Part shown: positions 9,460 through 19,919 of the stretch, piece after piece
Layout: each line of letters begins with the position of its first letter
Position numbering within the stretch: position 1 is the stretch's first letter
Assembly: GCF_001995175.1 (NCBI RefSeq)
Contig: NZ_MUKN01000042.1
Location: 1-34,587, forward strand
Direction of reading: 5' to 3'
DNA: 34,587 bases
DNA from: Rathayibacter rhapontici
GTDB lineage: Bacteria; Actinomycetota; Actinomycetes; Actinomycetales; Microbacteriaceae
Position numbers and translations under genes: made by a program
Notes under the pieces: generated by a model
What the model saw: the letters and a program-made list of their open reading frames with translations, nothing else
Databases searched by the model: none
What the model was told of the DNA's origin: nothing

Positions 9460-9693
9460 TCAGGGGCGCTGCTCCTCGAAGAGCCGCGCGGACTCGTCGT
9501 GCCAGCTCTGAGCGATGCTGGAGAGCTTCTCCTGGTACTTCTTGCCGTGGTGCGCGCAGAACAGCAGTTCTCCGTTGTTCACGACGACGCGGATGTACGC
9601 CTGCGCGCCGCAACTGTCGCAGCGGTCGGCGGCGGAGAGCTGGTGGGCACCCGCGAGCTCGTCCACGCCATTAGGGGTTGCTGTGGTCGACAT
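9460..9693 (-). CDS. DUF7455-type small zinc-ribbon protein
   Basis: A 77-residue actinobacterial protein of unknown function. The core is CDSCGAQAYIRVVV and then LLFCAHHGKKYQEKL, giving a Cys-Cys-Cys-His(His) set consistent with one bound zinc; a helical, charged C-terminus follows. The start is placed at ATG 9693, with AGGAGG about 9 nt upstream, although the frame is open to 9750. It is convergent with gatD (48-nt gap) and divergent from parE. In actinobacteria this family is often found near the primary sigma gene, as here; no function can be assigned. Confidence 0.8.
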   Translation of the reverse strand: MSTTATPNGVDELAGAHQLSAADRCDSCGAQAYIRVVVNNGELLFCAHHGKKYQEKLSSIAQSWHDESARLFEEQRP

Positions 9694-9726
9694 GACTTGG
9701 CCTCCTGCACTCGGTCTTCGATCTCT

Positions 9727-9748
9727 GCTTGATGGAACCCATCCAAGC
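9727..9748. repeat. Imperfect inverted repeat upstream of the zinc-ribbon gene
   Basis: GCTTGATGG (9727-9735) and CCATC-C-AAGC (9739-9748) form 9 pairs with a single bulged C and a 3-nt spacer. It lies 34 nt ahead of ATG 9693 on the minus strand. It may be an operator or a leader hairpin. The rest of 9694-9872 shows nothing else convincing. Confidence 0.35.
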
Positions 9749-9872
9749 ACGCGATTGTTTCCGCGCAGAGACGATCGAGCGGCATTTCGCTCTGCGCGTA
9801 GGGGCGCCGGAGCACTGGCGCTCGGCCCCTCCCGGTGCCGCGTCGCAGCGGGCCGGGGCGACCCGGCGAAAG

Positions 9873-9878
9873 TAAACT
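9873..9878 (+). promoter_or_regulatory. Candidate leaderless -10 element for parE
   Basis: TAAACT is followed by exactly 6 nt (GGACGA) and then ATG 9885. This is a strong match to the leaderless pattern. No Shine-Dalgarno sequence precedes the ATG. Confidence 0.65.
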
Positions 9879-9884
9879 GGACGA

Positions 9885-11966
<2,082 letters not shown>

Positions 11967-11974
11967 GCGGCGGT

Positions 11975-12007
11975 GCGGGCGCCGCGCTCCAGGAGGGCGG
12001 CGCCCGC
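11975..12007. terminator. Bidirectional hairpin between parE and parC
   Basis: An 11-bp perfect stem, GCGGGCGCCGC (11975-11985) with GCGGCGCCCGC (11997-12007), and an 11-nt loop. It begins 9 nt after the parE stop and lies 17 nt from the parC stop. Neither side has a T-tract. It probably serves both convergent genes. Confidence 0.65.
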
Positions 12008-12024
12008 GTCGGGAACGGCGCGGC

Positions 12025-14498
12025 TCAGAGCAGCTCGGGCGCCGCGCCGATCGTCGCGATCGGAGCGGAGACGGGGACTCCCGAGCCGTCGCGCTTCATC
12101 CCCGTCTCGGGGAGGGCGGCGACCGAGCCGTCGGCCTCGAGGGCGTGGGCGGGACCCGGGCCGACCCAGGCGACTCCGAGGGCCGTCTCGCCCTTGAGGA
12201 AGCGCTGCGCACGGACGCCTCCGGTGGCACGTCCCTTCGACGGGAACTCCGAGAACGGCGAGACCTTGGCGCTGCCGGCGTCCGTGCCGGTCAGCGCCCA
12301 GCTGTCGACGGCGACGGTCGCGACGACGGCCTCCTCGCGGTCGTCCGCCGCGACCACGGAGAAGTGCACCACCTCGTCCGTCTCGCCGAGCTTCACGCCG
12401 GCCATCCCCGCGGCGGTCCGCCCCTGCGGTCGCACCGCGGAGGCGGAGAAGCGGAGCAGCTGGGCCTCGCCGGTGACGAAGACGAGCTCGTCGTCGTCCG
12501 CCGCGGGCGCCGCCCCGACCACCGCGTCCTTCGGGCGGAGCGCGATGAGCTCGACGTCGGGCCGGTTCTGCAGCTCCGCGACCGACACTCGCTTGACGAC
12601 GCCCTGGAGCGTGCCGAGGGCGATCGGCCGGGTCTCCTCCAGCGCGACGAGCGCGAGGACGCGCTCGTTCTTGGCCAGCCCGGTCAGGTAGTCGGCCATG
12701 CGGACGCCGGCTCCGAGCTGCACGGAGGACGACGGGACGGACGGGACGTCGACGGGGGAGAAGCGCAGGAGGCGACCGGCGGTCGTGACCGCGCCGATCT
12801 CGCTCCGGCTGGTCGTGTCGAGGGTGCTGAGCACGGCGTCGTGCTTGCTGCGGCGCGTGGCGCGCACGGGCTGCGCAGCCGCCTCCGGGTCGCGGTCGAC
12901 GCGGACCATGCGACCGGTGGTGCTGAGGTGGACGCGGCACGGGACGTCGGCGATCTCGAGCACGGCCGCGGTCTTGCGGCCGGTCGTGGCCACGGACGGC
13001 CGCGCCTCGGTCAGGAGGGTGCGGCGCGGAGTGCCGAGCCGCTGCGCGACGTCGTCGAGCTCGTCCGAGACGAGCGCCTCGATCCGGGCGCGGCTGCCGA
13101 GGAGCTCCTCGAGCTCGGCGATCTCGGCGAGCAGAGTGTCGCGCTCGGTCTCGAGCTCGATGCGGGAGAACTTCGTCAGACGGCGCAGCTGGAGCTCGAG
13201 GATGTAGTCGGCCTGGATCGTGCTGAGGTCGAACACCTCGATCAGGCGGGCGCGCGCGGCCGCGGTGTCGTCGCTGCCGCGGATGAGCTGGATGACCTCG
13301 TCGATGTCGAGGATCGCGACGAGGAGGCCCTCCACGAGGTGCAGCCGCTCCTGCCGCTTCCTGAGGCGGTACCGCGAGCGGCGCGTCACAACCGTGACCC
13401 GGTGGCCCACGTAAACCTGCAGGAGCTCCTTGAGCCCGAGGGTGCGGGGCTGGCCGTCGACGAGCGCGACGTTGTTGATCGCGAACGCGTCCTCCAGCGG
13501 CGTGTAGCGGTAGAGCTGCTCGAGGACCGCCTCCGGGCTGAATCCGGTCTTGATCCCGATGACGAGACGGAGCCCGTTGTCGCGGTCGGTGAGGTCGGTG
13601 ACGTCGGCGATGCCGCTCAGCTTCTTGTTCTGGACGCCGTCCTTGATCTTGTCGATGACCTTCTCGGCACCGACGAGGTAGGGGAGCTCCGTCACGACGA
13701 GCCCGGACTTGCGGGCCGTGATGCTCTCGACCGAGACGCGGGCGCGGGTCTTGAAGCTGCCCCGTCCGGTGGCGTAGGCGTCCCGCACGCCGGCGAGTCC
13801 GACGATGGTCCCTCCGCTCGGGAAGTCGGGACCGGGCACGAAGGACATCAGGTCCTCGAGCGAGGCGTCGGGGTGCGCGATCAGGTGCCGCGCCGCTCCG
13901 ATGACCTCGACGAGGTTGTGCGGAGCCATGTTCGTGGCCATGCCCACAGCGATGCCGCTCGCACCGTTGACCAGGAGGTTCGGGAACGCGAGGGGAGGAC
14001 CTCGGGCTGCTGGTGCGAGTTGTCGTAGTTGGGGACGAAGTCGACGACGTCCTCGCCGAGGTGCTCCGTCATCGCCATCGCGGCGGGGGCGAGGCGCGCC
14101 TCGGTGTAGCGGGCGGCCGCCGGGCCGTCGTCGAGGGAGCCGAAGTTGCCGTGCCCGTCGACGAGGGGGACCCGGAGGGTGAACGGCTGCGCGAGGCGCA
14201 CGAGGGAGTCGTAGATCGAGGCGTCGCCGTGGGGGTGCAGCTTGCCCATGACCTCGCCGGTCACCCGGGCCGACTTCACGTGCCCGTGATCGGGACGCAG
14301 GCCCATCTCGCTCATCATGTAGAGGATCCGGCGCTGCACCGGCTTCAGGCCGTCGCGCGCGTCCGGGAGTGCCCGCGAGTAGATGACGGAGTAGGCGTAC
14401 TCGAGGAACGACCCCTCCATCTCGGTGGAGACGTCGACGTCCTCGATGCGCTCGACCAGCGAGGAGTGCGCGGGCTGGGAGGGGGTTGCGGCGTTCAT
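12025..14498 (-). CDS. parC: DNA topoisomerase IV subunit A (GyrA/ParC family; single-base frameshift in this sequence)
   Basis: The DNA breakage-reunion subunit partnering ParE. Restoring one base gives 824 residues. Residues 1-170 start at ATG 14498 and include [11 protein letters not shown], the quinolone-determining helix [12 protein letters not shown] and the catalytic tyrosine Tyr131 in AARYTEARL. The frame is lost after PEVLPS and resumes one frame over as [20 protein letters not shown]; one base appears missing at about 13989-13990. Downstream are the tower and coiled-coil region ([18 protein letters not shown]) and a degenerate beta-pinwheel C-terminal domain. Ala93 occupies the position of E. 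coli GyrA Ser83, as in mycobacterial GyrA. The gene should be essential, so a sequencing or assembly error is likeliest. No convincing ribosome site is visible before ATG 14498. Confidence 0.9.
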
Positions 14499-14693
14499 GA
14501 CTCACTTCGACGGCGGACGCGGGGCGCGGCGCCGGAGCGGCACCTCTCGCGCTCCGAGGGCGGTGCGCCCACCTCCGCGGACGAGCGGACGGGGCGACGA
14601 CCGGGACCACGGCGACGTGAGGCGATCCCCGGTGACGCCGACCCGCACGGACCTCGGCCCCGCGGGGCTCGCCGCGCGCGAGGAGCACTGTGC

Positions 14694-14699
14694 GAAACT
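14694..14699 (+). promoter_or_regulatory. Weak candidate leaderless -10 element for the phosphodiesterase
   Basis: GAAACT ends 7 nt before ATG 14707. It keeps A at position 2 and T at position 6 but has G at position 1, so it is a weaker match than the others. No ribosome site is seen. Confidence 0.35.
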
Positions 14700-14706
14700 G
14701 AGCGCG

Positions 14707-15834
14707 ATGACCCACATGCTACCCGCCGCCCCCCTCGGGCGGCGGAGCCTCGCCGACGTCCTCCCCGGTGCCCTCGACGCGGTGCTCGGCGTGCCGGGCG
14801 TGTTCGGCGGTCCGAAGGTCGACCGCGTGGTCGTCGTCCTGGTGGACGGGCTGGGGGCGTCGAGCCTCAAGCAGCGTGCGGGGCACGCCCGCACCCTCGC
14901 GCCCGCGCTGACGCGCGCGACGACCATCCCCTCCGGGTTCCCGACGACCACCGCCGCGGCACTCGCCAGTCTCACGACGGGGTCGCGCCCCGGCGAGCAC
15001 GGGATGGTGGGCTACCGGGTGCTCGACCGCTCGGCCGACCGCCTCGTCAACCAGCTCTCGGGATGGGACGCAGGCATGGTCCCGGAGCTGTGGCAGCCGC
15101 ATCCGACGGTCTTCGAGCGGGCGACCGCGCAGGGCGTCGCCGCGAGCGTGATCGGCCCGTCGCGGTACGCCGGATCGGGACTGACCCGCGCGATCCTCCG
15201 CGGAGCCGAGTACCGGTCCGCCGGGAGCATCGCCGAGCGCTTCTCCGCCGCGCGCCAGGTGCTCGACGGCGGCGGGCGCCGCCTCGTCTACCTGTACGTC
15301 CCGGAGCTCGACATGACCGCGCACGCCCGGGGCTGGGAGTCGCCGGAGTGGACCGCCGCGCTCGAGCTCCTCGACGGCGAGGTCTCGTCGTTCGTCCGCG
15401 GTCTCGGGCCGCGCGAGGCCGCGCTGGTCACGGCCGACCACGGCGTGCTCGACGTCCCGGCCTCCTCGCACGTGCTCGTCGAGGGGCGGCTCCTCGAGGG
15501 AGTGCGGCACCTGGCGGGCGAGCCCCGCTGCCTCCAGCTGCACCTGGAGGCCGACGCGGACCTCGGAGCGGTGCTCGAGCGCTGGCGCGAGGCCGAGGGC
15601 GGCAGGGCGTGGATCGCCTCGCGAGACGAGGTCGCCGCCAGCGGCTGGTTCGGCGAGGTCGGCCCCACCGCCGCGGGGCGGATGGGGGACGTGTTCGTCG
15701 CGGCGAGGAAGGCGATCGCCTACTACGACGCCGCGGACGCCTCCGGTCGCTCGATGATCGGCCAGCACGGCTCGCTGACCCCCGAGGAGACCCAGGTCCC
15801 GCTCATCGGGTACGGAGCCCTCGCGGGAGCCTGA
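14707..15834 (+). CDS. Alkaline phosphatase superfamily nucleotide pyrophosphatase/phosphodiesterase
   Basis: A 375-residue enzyme of the alkaline phosphatase/NPP superfamily, which hydrolyses phosphate mono- or diesters with two metal ions. Metal- and substrate-binding motifs are in order: VVVLVDGLG (Asp47), the nucleophile region IPSGFPTTTAAAL (Thr about 80-82), ELDMTAHARG (Asp and His), VTADHG (Asp and His) and GQHGSLTPEE (His near the C-terminus). The start ATG 14707 is chosen because homology begins there; the frame is open to 14425. No signal peptide is visible, so it is probably cytoplasmic. It is divergent from parC and convergent with sepH. The substrate is not determined by sequence. 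Confidence 0.85.
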   Translation: MTHMLPAAPLGRRSLADVLPGALDAVLGVPGVFGGPKVDRVVVVLVDGLGASSLKQRAGHARTLAPALTRATTIPSGFPTTTAAALASLTTGSRPGEHGMVGYRVLDRSADRLVNQLSGWDAGMVPELWQPHPTVFERATAQGVAASVIGPSRYAGSGLTRAILRGAEYRSAGSIAERFSAARQVLDGGGRRLVYLYVPELDMTAHARGWESPEWTAALELLDGEVSSFVRGLGPREAALVTADHGVLDVPASSHVLVEGRLLEGVRHLAGEPRCLQLHLEADADLGAVLERWREAEGGRAWIASRDEVAASGWFGEVGPTAAGRMGDVFVAARKAIAYYDAADASGRSMIGQHGSLTPEETQVPLIGYGALAGA

Positions 15835-15863
15835 GCGGCCCGTCCGGACCGTCGGCGACCGGG

Positions 15864-16970
15864 TCAGTCGTCGCTGCGTGCTCCGAAGACGATCTCGTCC
15901 CAGCTCGGCATCGACGCTCGACCCCGGCGGAAGCCGCCGCGGGCGCTCGACGGAGCCTGCTCTTTGGCGGGAGCGGGAGCGGCGGCGGCCGGCGGGGCCG
16001 AGCGCTCGGGCTCCGGGGCCTTCTCGACGACCGGAGCCTCCTGCACGGGCTCCTCGCGCACGCGGAGCGACGAGGCGTGATCGCGCTCGCCCCGGCGGCG
16101 GCGCAGGGCGTCGAGCAGGTCGGCGGTGTCGTTGAGGTTCCGCTCGCGCTGCTCGGTGGTGGACGAGACGCGGGGGAGGGTCGAGACCACGCGGGGCGTC
16201 TCGGCGAGGGCCGGCTGCGGCTCCGTGTCCGACGGACGGACCGCCGCCGGGCGGGCGTGCGGAAGGGCGGACGGCCGCCCGGACGCCGGGTGCTCGCCGC
16301 GGGCGCTCTTCGAGTCGCTCGAGCGGGAGAAGGCGTCGGTGTCGAAGCGGGTCGCGAGCTCGTCCACCGCGGCGGGGATGACGGCGCGCAGGCGCGGGAT
16401 GAGGGTCGGCCGGATCTCGCCCTGCTGGGAGAGCGTCGTGGCCTCCGCCGTCAGCGGCGAGAGCAGCGCCTTCCGCGGGTCGAAGCGCCAGCGCGCGTCG
16501 TGGTCGATCTCGTCCGAGCGGAACAGGAGCTTGACGACCCAGCCGTCCTCCTCCTTCCAGCTCGACCACTGCTCACCCTCGGCGCCGAGGGAGGCGAGGC
16601 GCTCGCGGATGACATCGCCGAACGGAGTGCCCTCCTCGAGGGGATCGGGGTCGGCGCTGGTGTACACGCGGACCGAGAGGGCGGAGGCGACGACGTGCTC
16701 GCGCTCGGCGGTCACGGGGCCCTCGAAGCGCTGGACGTGCTCCAGCGAGGCGCCCGTGAGCTCCGCGACCTCCTCGGGCGAGAGCCCGGAGCGGATGTGG
16801 GCCTGGATCTCGCGGGGCGAGACGCGCGTCTCGCGCGGCGGCAGCGAGTGTACGCGGGGGCGGAGCTGGCTCTGCAGCGTCTCGTCGATCCGCACCGAGA
16901 ACCGTTCGCCTCCGTCGGAGACGAGGACGAGCGATCCGCTCTCGACGCCGATCACCTTCAGTTCCATCAT
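15864..16970 (-). CDS. sepH: Cell division protein SepH
   Basis: A 368-residue protein of the DUF3071/SepH family. In Streptomyces and mycobacteria SepH binds FtsZ and promotes its assembly at division septa. The N-terminal domain (1 to about 170) begins MMELKVIGVESGSLVL and contains a helix-turn-helix-like segment, SGLSPEEVAELTGASLEHVQRFEGP. A long Pro/Ala/Glu-rich disordered linker follows, and the conserved C-terminal motif RASMPSWDEIVFG ends the protein. Start choice: ATG 16970 has AAGGAGGT with 8-9 nt spacing; an adjacent ATG at 16967 is the alternative. The frame extends to 17135 without homology. It is convergent with the phosphodiesterase and divergent from DUF4193, an arrangement common in actinobacteria. 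Confidence 0.92.
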   Translation of the reverse strand: MMELKVIGVESGSLVLVSDGGERFSVRIDETLQSQLRPRVHSLPPRETRVSPREIQAHIRSGLSPEEVAELTGASLEHVQRFEGPVTAEREHVVASALSVRVYTSADPDPLEEGTPFGDVIRERLASLGAEGEQWSSWKEEDGWVVKLLFRSDEIDHDARWRFDPRKALLSPLTAEATTLSQQGEIRPTLIPRLRAVIPAAVDELATRFDTDAFSRSSDSKSARGEHPASGRPSALPHARPAAVRPSDTEPQPALAETPRVVSTLPRVSSTTEQRERNLNDTADLLDALRRRRGERDHASSLRVREEPVQEAPVVEKAPEPERSAPPAAAAPAPAKEQAPSSARGGFRRGRASMPSWDEIVFGARSDD

Positions 16971-17184
16971 CGTGCGGGACCTCCTTCTGGACGCGAACGG
17001 GGCAAGGATGACACGGGTTGCGCCCGATGCCCGGGAATACCGCGGGCGGGTCGAAAGTTGGCCCGGACGGAGGCGCTGACAGGCGGTGTCAACCACGGAT
17101 CCATTTGGTTTGCGAATCGATACGTCTTGATGCACACTGTCCCCGCCGATTTGTTGAACAGCTGAATATAAGAAGTGGATGGGA
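16971..17184. promoter_or_regulatory. Divergent promoter region between sepH and the DUF4193 gene
   Basis: This 214-nt gap is AT-rich by local standards near 17097-17175. On the plus side, GAATATAAG (17164-17172) offers a -10-like sequence just ahead of the DUF4193 start, preceded by the odd palindrome TGTTGAACA (17152-17160). On the minus side, a TTGACA (17089-17094, reverse) is present without a good -10 at 17 nt. Exact start sites cannot be fixed. Confidence 0.4.
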
Positions 17185-17478
17185 ATGGCTACGGACTACG
17201 ACGCCCCCCGCAAGACCGATGACGACTCCGAGTCGATCGAGGCCCTGAAGGAGCGAGTCCCCGACAAGATGTCCGGAGTCGTCGACGTCGATGACGCCGA
17301 CAACCCGGGCGGATTCGAACTGCCCGGCGCCGATCTCTCCGACCTCGATCTGGACGTCGTGGTCCTTCCGCCCCAGGCGGACGAATTCACGTGCGTGAGC
17401 TGCTTCCTCGTGAAGCACCGCTCTCAGATCGACCACGAGGAGAAGCTGGGACCGATCTGCCTGGAGTGCGCCGCCTAG
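17185..17478 (+). CDS. DUF4193 domain protein
   Basis: A 97-residue acidic protein found throughout Actinobacteria; function unknown. It begins MATDYDAPRKTDDD, the usual N-terminus of the family, so ATG 17185 is preferred over ATG 17179. The middle is rich in Asp and Glu. The C-terminal half carries FTCVSCFLVKHRSQ and then ICLECAA, a four-Cys set that probably binds zinc. It is divergent from sepH. Its TAG stop and the stop of the DUF3093 gene on the other strand share the tetranucleotide CTAG (17475-17478). Confidence 0.85.
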   Translation: MATDYDAPRKTDDDSESIEALKERVPDKMSGVVDVDDADNPGGFELPGADLSDLDLDVVVLPPQADEFTCVSCFLVKHRSQIDHEEKLGPICLECAA

Positions 17479-17948
17479 GCCTCTCCACGCCCCGAAGGAC
17501 GACCGCTCCGTCGCCGTGATCCCCGGATCGCGGCGACGATGTCGTTCGGGCGGCGACTCGACAGCAGCCAGTAGGGCGTCGGGTCCTCCGGATCCTCGAT
17601 CGGCACCCGCACCACGTCGCGCACCCACCCGCGGATGACGAGGTAGGCCCGCGCGTCCAGCCGCGGCCCGCGCTCCGCGAACGCCTGCTGACCCTCATGG
17701 GTCGTGGGCTCGCCCACGAGCTCCAGCGGGATGCGCGCCCGACCGGCCCGCAGCTCCCCGTCGACGACCTCGATCACGGGCGAGAGCGCGAGCAGGGCGC
17801 CGATCGTCCCTCCGTAGAGCACGAGCGCGACGACGACGCCGACGACCGGATCGATCGGCGCGAAGACCAGGATGCTGGCGGGGATCACGAGGGCTGTGGA
17901 GACGAAGAGCCACGGCGCGGGCCAGAGCCTCTCCCGGTAGGACTGCAT
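17475..17948 (-). CDS. DUF3093 domain membrane protein
   Basis: A 157-residue actinobacterial protein of unknown function. Two hydrophobic segments lie near the N-terminus (about residues 13-31 and 36-56), separated by a short Asp/Pro turn. A cytoplasmic domain of about 100 residues follows, with PRLDARAYLVIRGWVRDVVRVPIEDPEDPTPYW spanning the conserved region in two blocks (LDARAYLVIRGW and PTPYWLLSSRRP). The C-terminus is very basic. ATG 17948 is the start; no clear ribosome site is visible. The 38-nt gap to dut is a divergent promoter region. It is convergent with DUF4193, with stop codons sharing CTAG. Confidence 0.85.
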   Translation of the reverse strand: MQSYRERLWPAPWLFVSTALVIPASILVFAPIDPVVGVVVALVLYGGTIGALLALSPVIEVVDGELRAGRARIPLELVGEPTTHEGQQAFAERGPRLDARAYLVIRGWVRDVVRVPIEDPEDPTPYWLLSSRRPNDIVAAIRGSRRRSGRPSGRGEA

Positions 17949-17974
17949 GTCCCTATTGCATCAGACAACTGGTC

Positions 17975-17980
17975 TACCCT
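17975..17980 (+). promoter_or_regulatory. Candidate leaderless -10 element for dut
   Basis: TACCCT is followed by 6 nt (CGTCAC) and then GTG 17987. No Shine-Dalgarno sequence precedes the GTG, which supports a leaderless message. Confidence 0.55.
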
Positions 17981-17986
17981 CGTCAC

Positions 17987-18454
17987 GTGAACGAATCCGT
18001 CGACGTCCCGATCCGCGCGGACAGCATCCCCGGCTACGCGCACCCCGGAGACGCCGGCGCCGATCTGCGAGCGAGCGAGGACGTCGTCCTCGCCCCGGGT
18101 CGTCGAGCCAGCGTCGGCACCGGAGTGGCGATCGCCCTCCCCGACGGCCACGTCGGCTTCGTCGTCCCGCGCAGCGGCCTCGCCTTCAAGCACGGCATCA
18201 CCATCGTCAACGCCCCCGGCACGATCGACGCCGGCTACCGGGGCGAGATCCGCGTCGCGCTCCTCAACACCGACGCGGAGCAGACGTACCGCGTCTCGGC
18301 GGGCGACCGGATCGCGCAGCTCGTGATCGTCCCCGTCGTGCGCGCGCGCTTCACCCCGGTCGACGACCTCCCCGACTCCGTGCGCGGGCTCGGCGGCTTC
18401 GGGTCGACCGGCTACGACGCCTCCACGACCAGCACTCCGAAGGAGAACGCATGA
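17987..18454 (+). CDS. dut: dUTP diphosphatase
   Basis: A 155-residue homotrimeric-type dUTPase that converts dUTP to dUMP and pyrophosphate, keeping uracil out of DNA and supplying dUMP for thymidylate synthesis. All five family motifs are present: AHPGDAGADLRA (I), PRSGLAFKHGI (II), NAPGTIDAGYRGEI (III, with the catalytic Asp), GDRIAQLVI (IV) and RGLGGFGSTG (V, the phosphate-covering tail). The start is GTG 17987, supported by a leaderless -10 element. The stop overlaps the DUF3710 start as ATGA, so the two are translationally coupled. It is divergent from DUF3093. Confidence 0.96.
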   Translation: MNESVDVPIRADSIPGYAHPGDAGADLRASEDVVLAPGRRASVGTGVAIALPDGHVGFVVPRSGLAFKHGITIVNAPGTIDAGYRGEIRVALLNTDAEQTYRVSAGDRIAQLVIVPVVRARFTPVDDLPDSVRGLGGFGSTGYDASTTSTPKENA

Positions 18455-19080
18455 GCGACATCCAGGCAGCGACCGGCTCGGACGCGACGGCCGAGACCGT
18501 CGAGCAGGACTTCGAGAAGTCCGCTCCCGCGGATCGCGCGGAGGCGGGGCCCCTCGACGAGCGCGAGGCCAACCCCGTCCGTCCGTACATCGACCTCGGC
18601 GGAGTGAAGGTGCTCCCGCGCGAGGGCATGCACATCCGCCTCGAGGTCGAGGAGGGGACGAAGCGGGTCATCGCCGTCGGCCTCGACTACGCCGGCTCGA
18701 CCCTGCAGGTGCAGCCGTTCGCCGCACCGCGCTCGTCCGGCCTGTGGCACGAGATCCGCGGTCAGATCGCCGACCAGGTCGCCAAGCAGGGCGGCCGCAC
18801 GGCCGAGCGGGAGGGCGTCTTCGGCCCTGAGCTCGTCGCCCAGCTCCCGATCGCGGGCGGGGAGTCGCGCGTCGCCCGGTTCGTCGGCGTCGACGGCCCC
18901 CGCTGGTTCCTGCGCGGAGTGATCGCCGGCGCGGGCGCGGTGAACCAGGAGGCTGCGGCCGCGGTCGAGGACCTCTTCCGCAGCATCGTCGTCGTGCGCG
19001 GATCCGGTCCCATGCCTCCACGGGACCTGATCCCGCTGAAGGTCCCCACCGGCGGCCAGACCCAGCAGAGCGCGAGCTGA
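18451..19080 (+). CDS. DUF3710 domain protein
   Basis: A 209-residue soluble actinobacterial protein of unknown function. An acidic, variable N-terminus of about 45 residues precedes the conserved domain, which includes YIDLGGVKVLPREGM and, later, GVDGPRWFLRGVIAG and the C-terminal PRDLIPLKVP. ATG 18451 has AAGGAG 5 nt upstream and overlaps the dut stop by 4 nt. DUF3159 follows after 5 nt, so dut, DUF3710 and DUF3159 look like one operon. The pairing of DUF3710 and DUF3159 behind dut is common in Actinobacteria. Confidence 0.88.
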   Translation: MSDIQAATGSDATAETVEQDFEKSAPADRAEAGPLDEREANPVRPYIDLGGVKVLPREGMHIRLEVEEGTKRVIAVGLDYAGSTLQVQPFAAPRSSGLWHEIRGQIADQVAKQGGRTAEREGVFGPELVAQLPIAGGESRVARFVGVDGPRWFLRGVIAGAGAVNQEAAAAVEDLFRSIVVVRGSGPMPPRDLIPLKVPTGGQTQQSAS

Positions 19081-19085
19081 CCCGC

Positions 19086-19841
19086 ATGGAGCAGAGCCCG
19101 CCCGAGCCGCGGCCGGGGGAGCCCGGAGCTCCCCGACCCGAGGTGGGCGAGGCGATCGCGCAGGCGGCGCGCCGCTCCGCACTCGGCGCCGTCGCCGACG
19201 GCGAGCCGTTCGACGGCCGCGCGCTCCTGCGGTCGATGGGCGGCGTCCGCGGGATCCTCGAGGCGGTCGTGCCGGGAGTCGCCTTCGTGCTCCTCTTCAC
19301 CATCACCGGCGAGCTCGTGCTCTCGCTCGTCGCGTCGGTCGGCCTGGCGGTCGCCTTCACCGTCGCCCGGGTCCTCGGGCGCACTCCCGTCATCCAGGCC
19401 GTGGGCGGACTGCTCGGCGTCGTGGTGTCGGCGGTCCTCGCGCTGGTCACCGGGCGCGCGGTCGACAACTTCGTGCCGGGACTGATCACCAACCTCGTCT
19501 ACGGCGCGGTCTTCCTCGTGTCCGTCCTGGTGCGCTGGCCGCTCATCGGAGTGGCCGCCGGCTACCTGATGGGCGACGGCACCGCATGGCGTGACGACAA
19601 GCGCAGGCGCCGCCTCTTCGGGGCGCTGACGCTCGCCTGGGCCGGGCTGTTCCTGCTCCGCCTGGCCGTGCAGTACCCGCTGTTCCTCGCCGAGGACACG
19701 ACCGCCCTGGGCACCTGGAAGCTCGTGCTGGGCCTTCCGCTCTACGCGCCCCTGCTCGTGCTCACGGTCCTCGCCGTCCGCGCCGAGTACCGCGGAGCCC
19801 GCGACGGCGAGGACGAGGACGTCGCCGCGCCGCGTGCGTGA
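19086..19841 (+). CDS. DUF3159 domain membrane protein
   Basis: A 251-residue integral membrane protein of unknown function, with about five or six hydrophobic segments between residues 55 and 240. An N-terminal cytoplasmic stretch of about 50 residues is rich in Pro and Glu. The conserved segment ALLRSMGGVRGILEAVVPG marks the start of the family domain; a basic loop, RDDKRRRR, lies between later membrane segments. It starts 5 nt after the DUF3710 stop without a strong ribosome site, so coupling to the upstream gene is likely. The acn promoter begins immediately downstream. Confidence 0.85.
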   Translation: MEQSPPEPRPGEPGAPRPEVGEAIAQAARRSALGAVADGEPFDGRALLRSMGGVRGILEAVVPGVAFVLLFTITGELVLSLVASVGLAVAFTVARVLGRTPVIQAVGGLLGVVVSAVLALVTGRAVDNFVPGLITNLVYGAVFLVSVLVRWPLIGVAAGYLMGDGTAWRDDKRRRRLFGALTLAWAGLFLLRLAVQYPLFLAEDTTALGTWKLVLGLPLYAPLLVLTVLAVRAEYRGARDGEDEDVAAPRA

Positions 19842-19858
19842 CGGCCCCGTCGTGCACG

Positions 19859-19864
19859 TAGAAT
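19859..19864 (+). promoter_or_regulatory. -10 element of the aconitase promoter
   Basis: TAGAAT is a near-consensus -10 in a high-GC background. A GTGACG at 19838-19843 is a possible, imperfect -35 with short spacing. The start site would be about 19871, inside the palindrome at 19867-19880. The leader would then be about 178 nt. Confidence 0.55.
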
Positions 19865-19866
19865 TG

Positions 19867-19880
19867 TCTCGACGTCGAGA
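19867..19880. promoter_or_regulatory. 14-bp perfect palindrome, candidate operator for aconitase
   Basis: TCTCGACGTCGAGA is a perfect 14-bp palindrome centred 9-10 bp after the -10 element, at the predicted transcription start. That position suits a repressor. The cognate regulator is not in this window and I do not assign one. Confidence 0.55.
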
Positions 19881-19895
19881 TAAATAGCTCCCGTC

Positions 19896-19919
19896 CGCCG
19901 CGCGCACGGACGCGCGGCG
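19896..19919 (+). other. Leader hairpin upstream of aconitase
   Basis: A 9-bp perfect stem, CGCCGCGCG (19896-19904) with CGCGCGGCG (19911-19919), and a 6-nt loop in the predicted 5' leader of acn. A second, weaker stem, GG-t-CCTCC with GGAGG-CC, follows near 19949-19968. The rest of 19842-20048 holds no gene. Confidence 0.4.
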
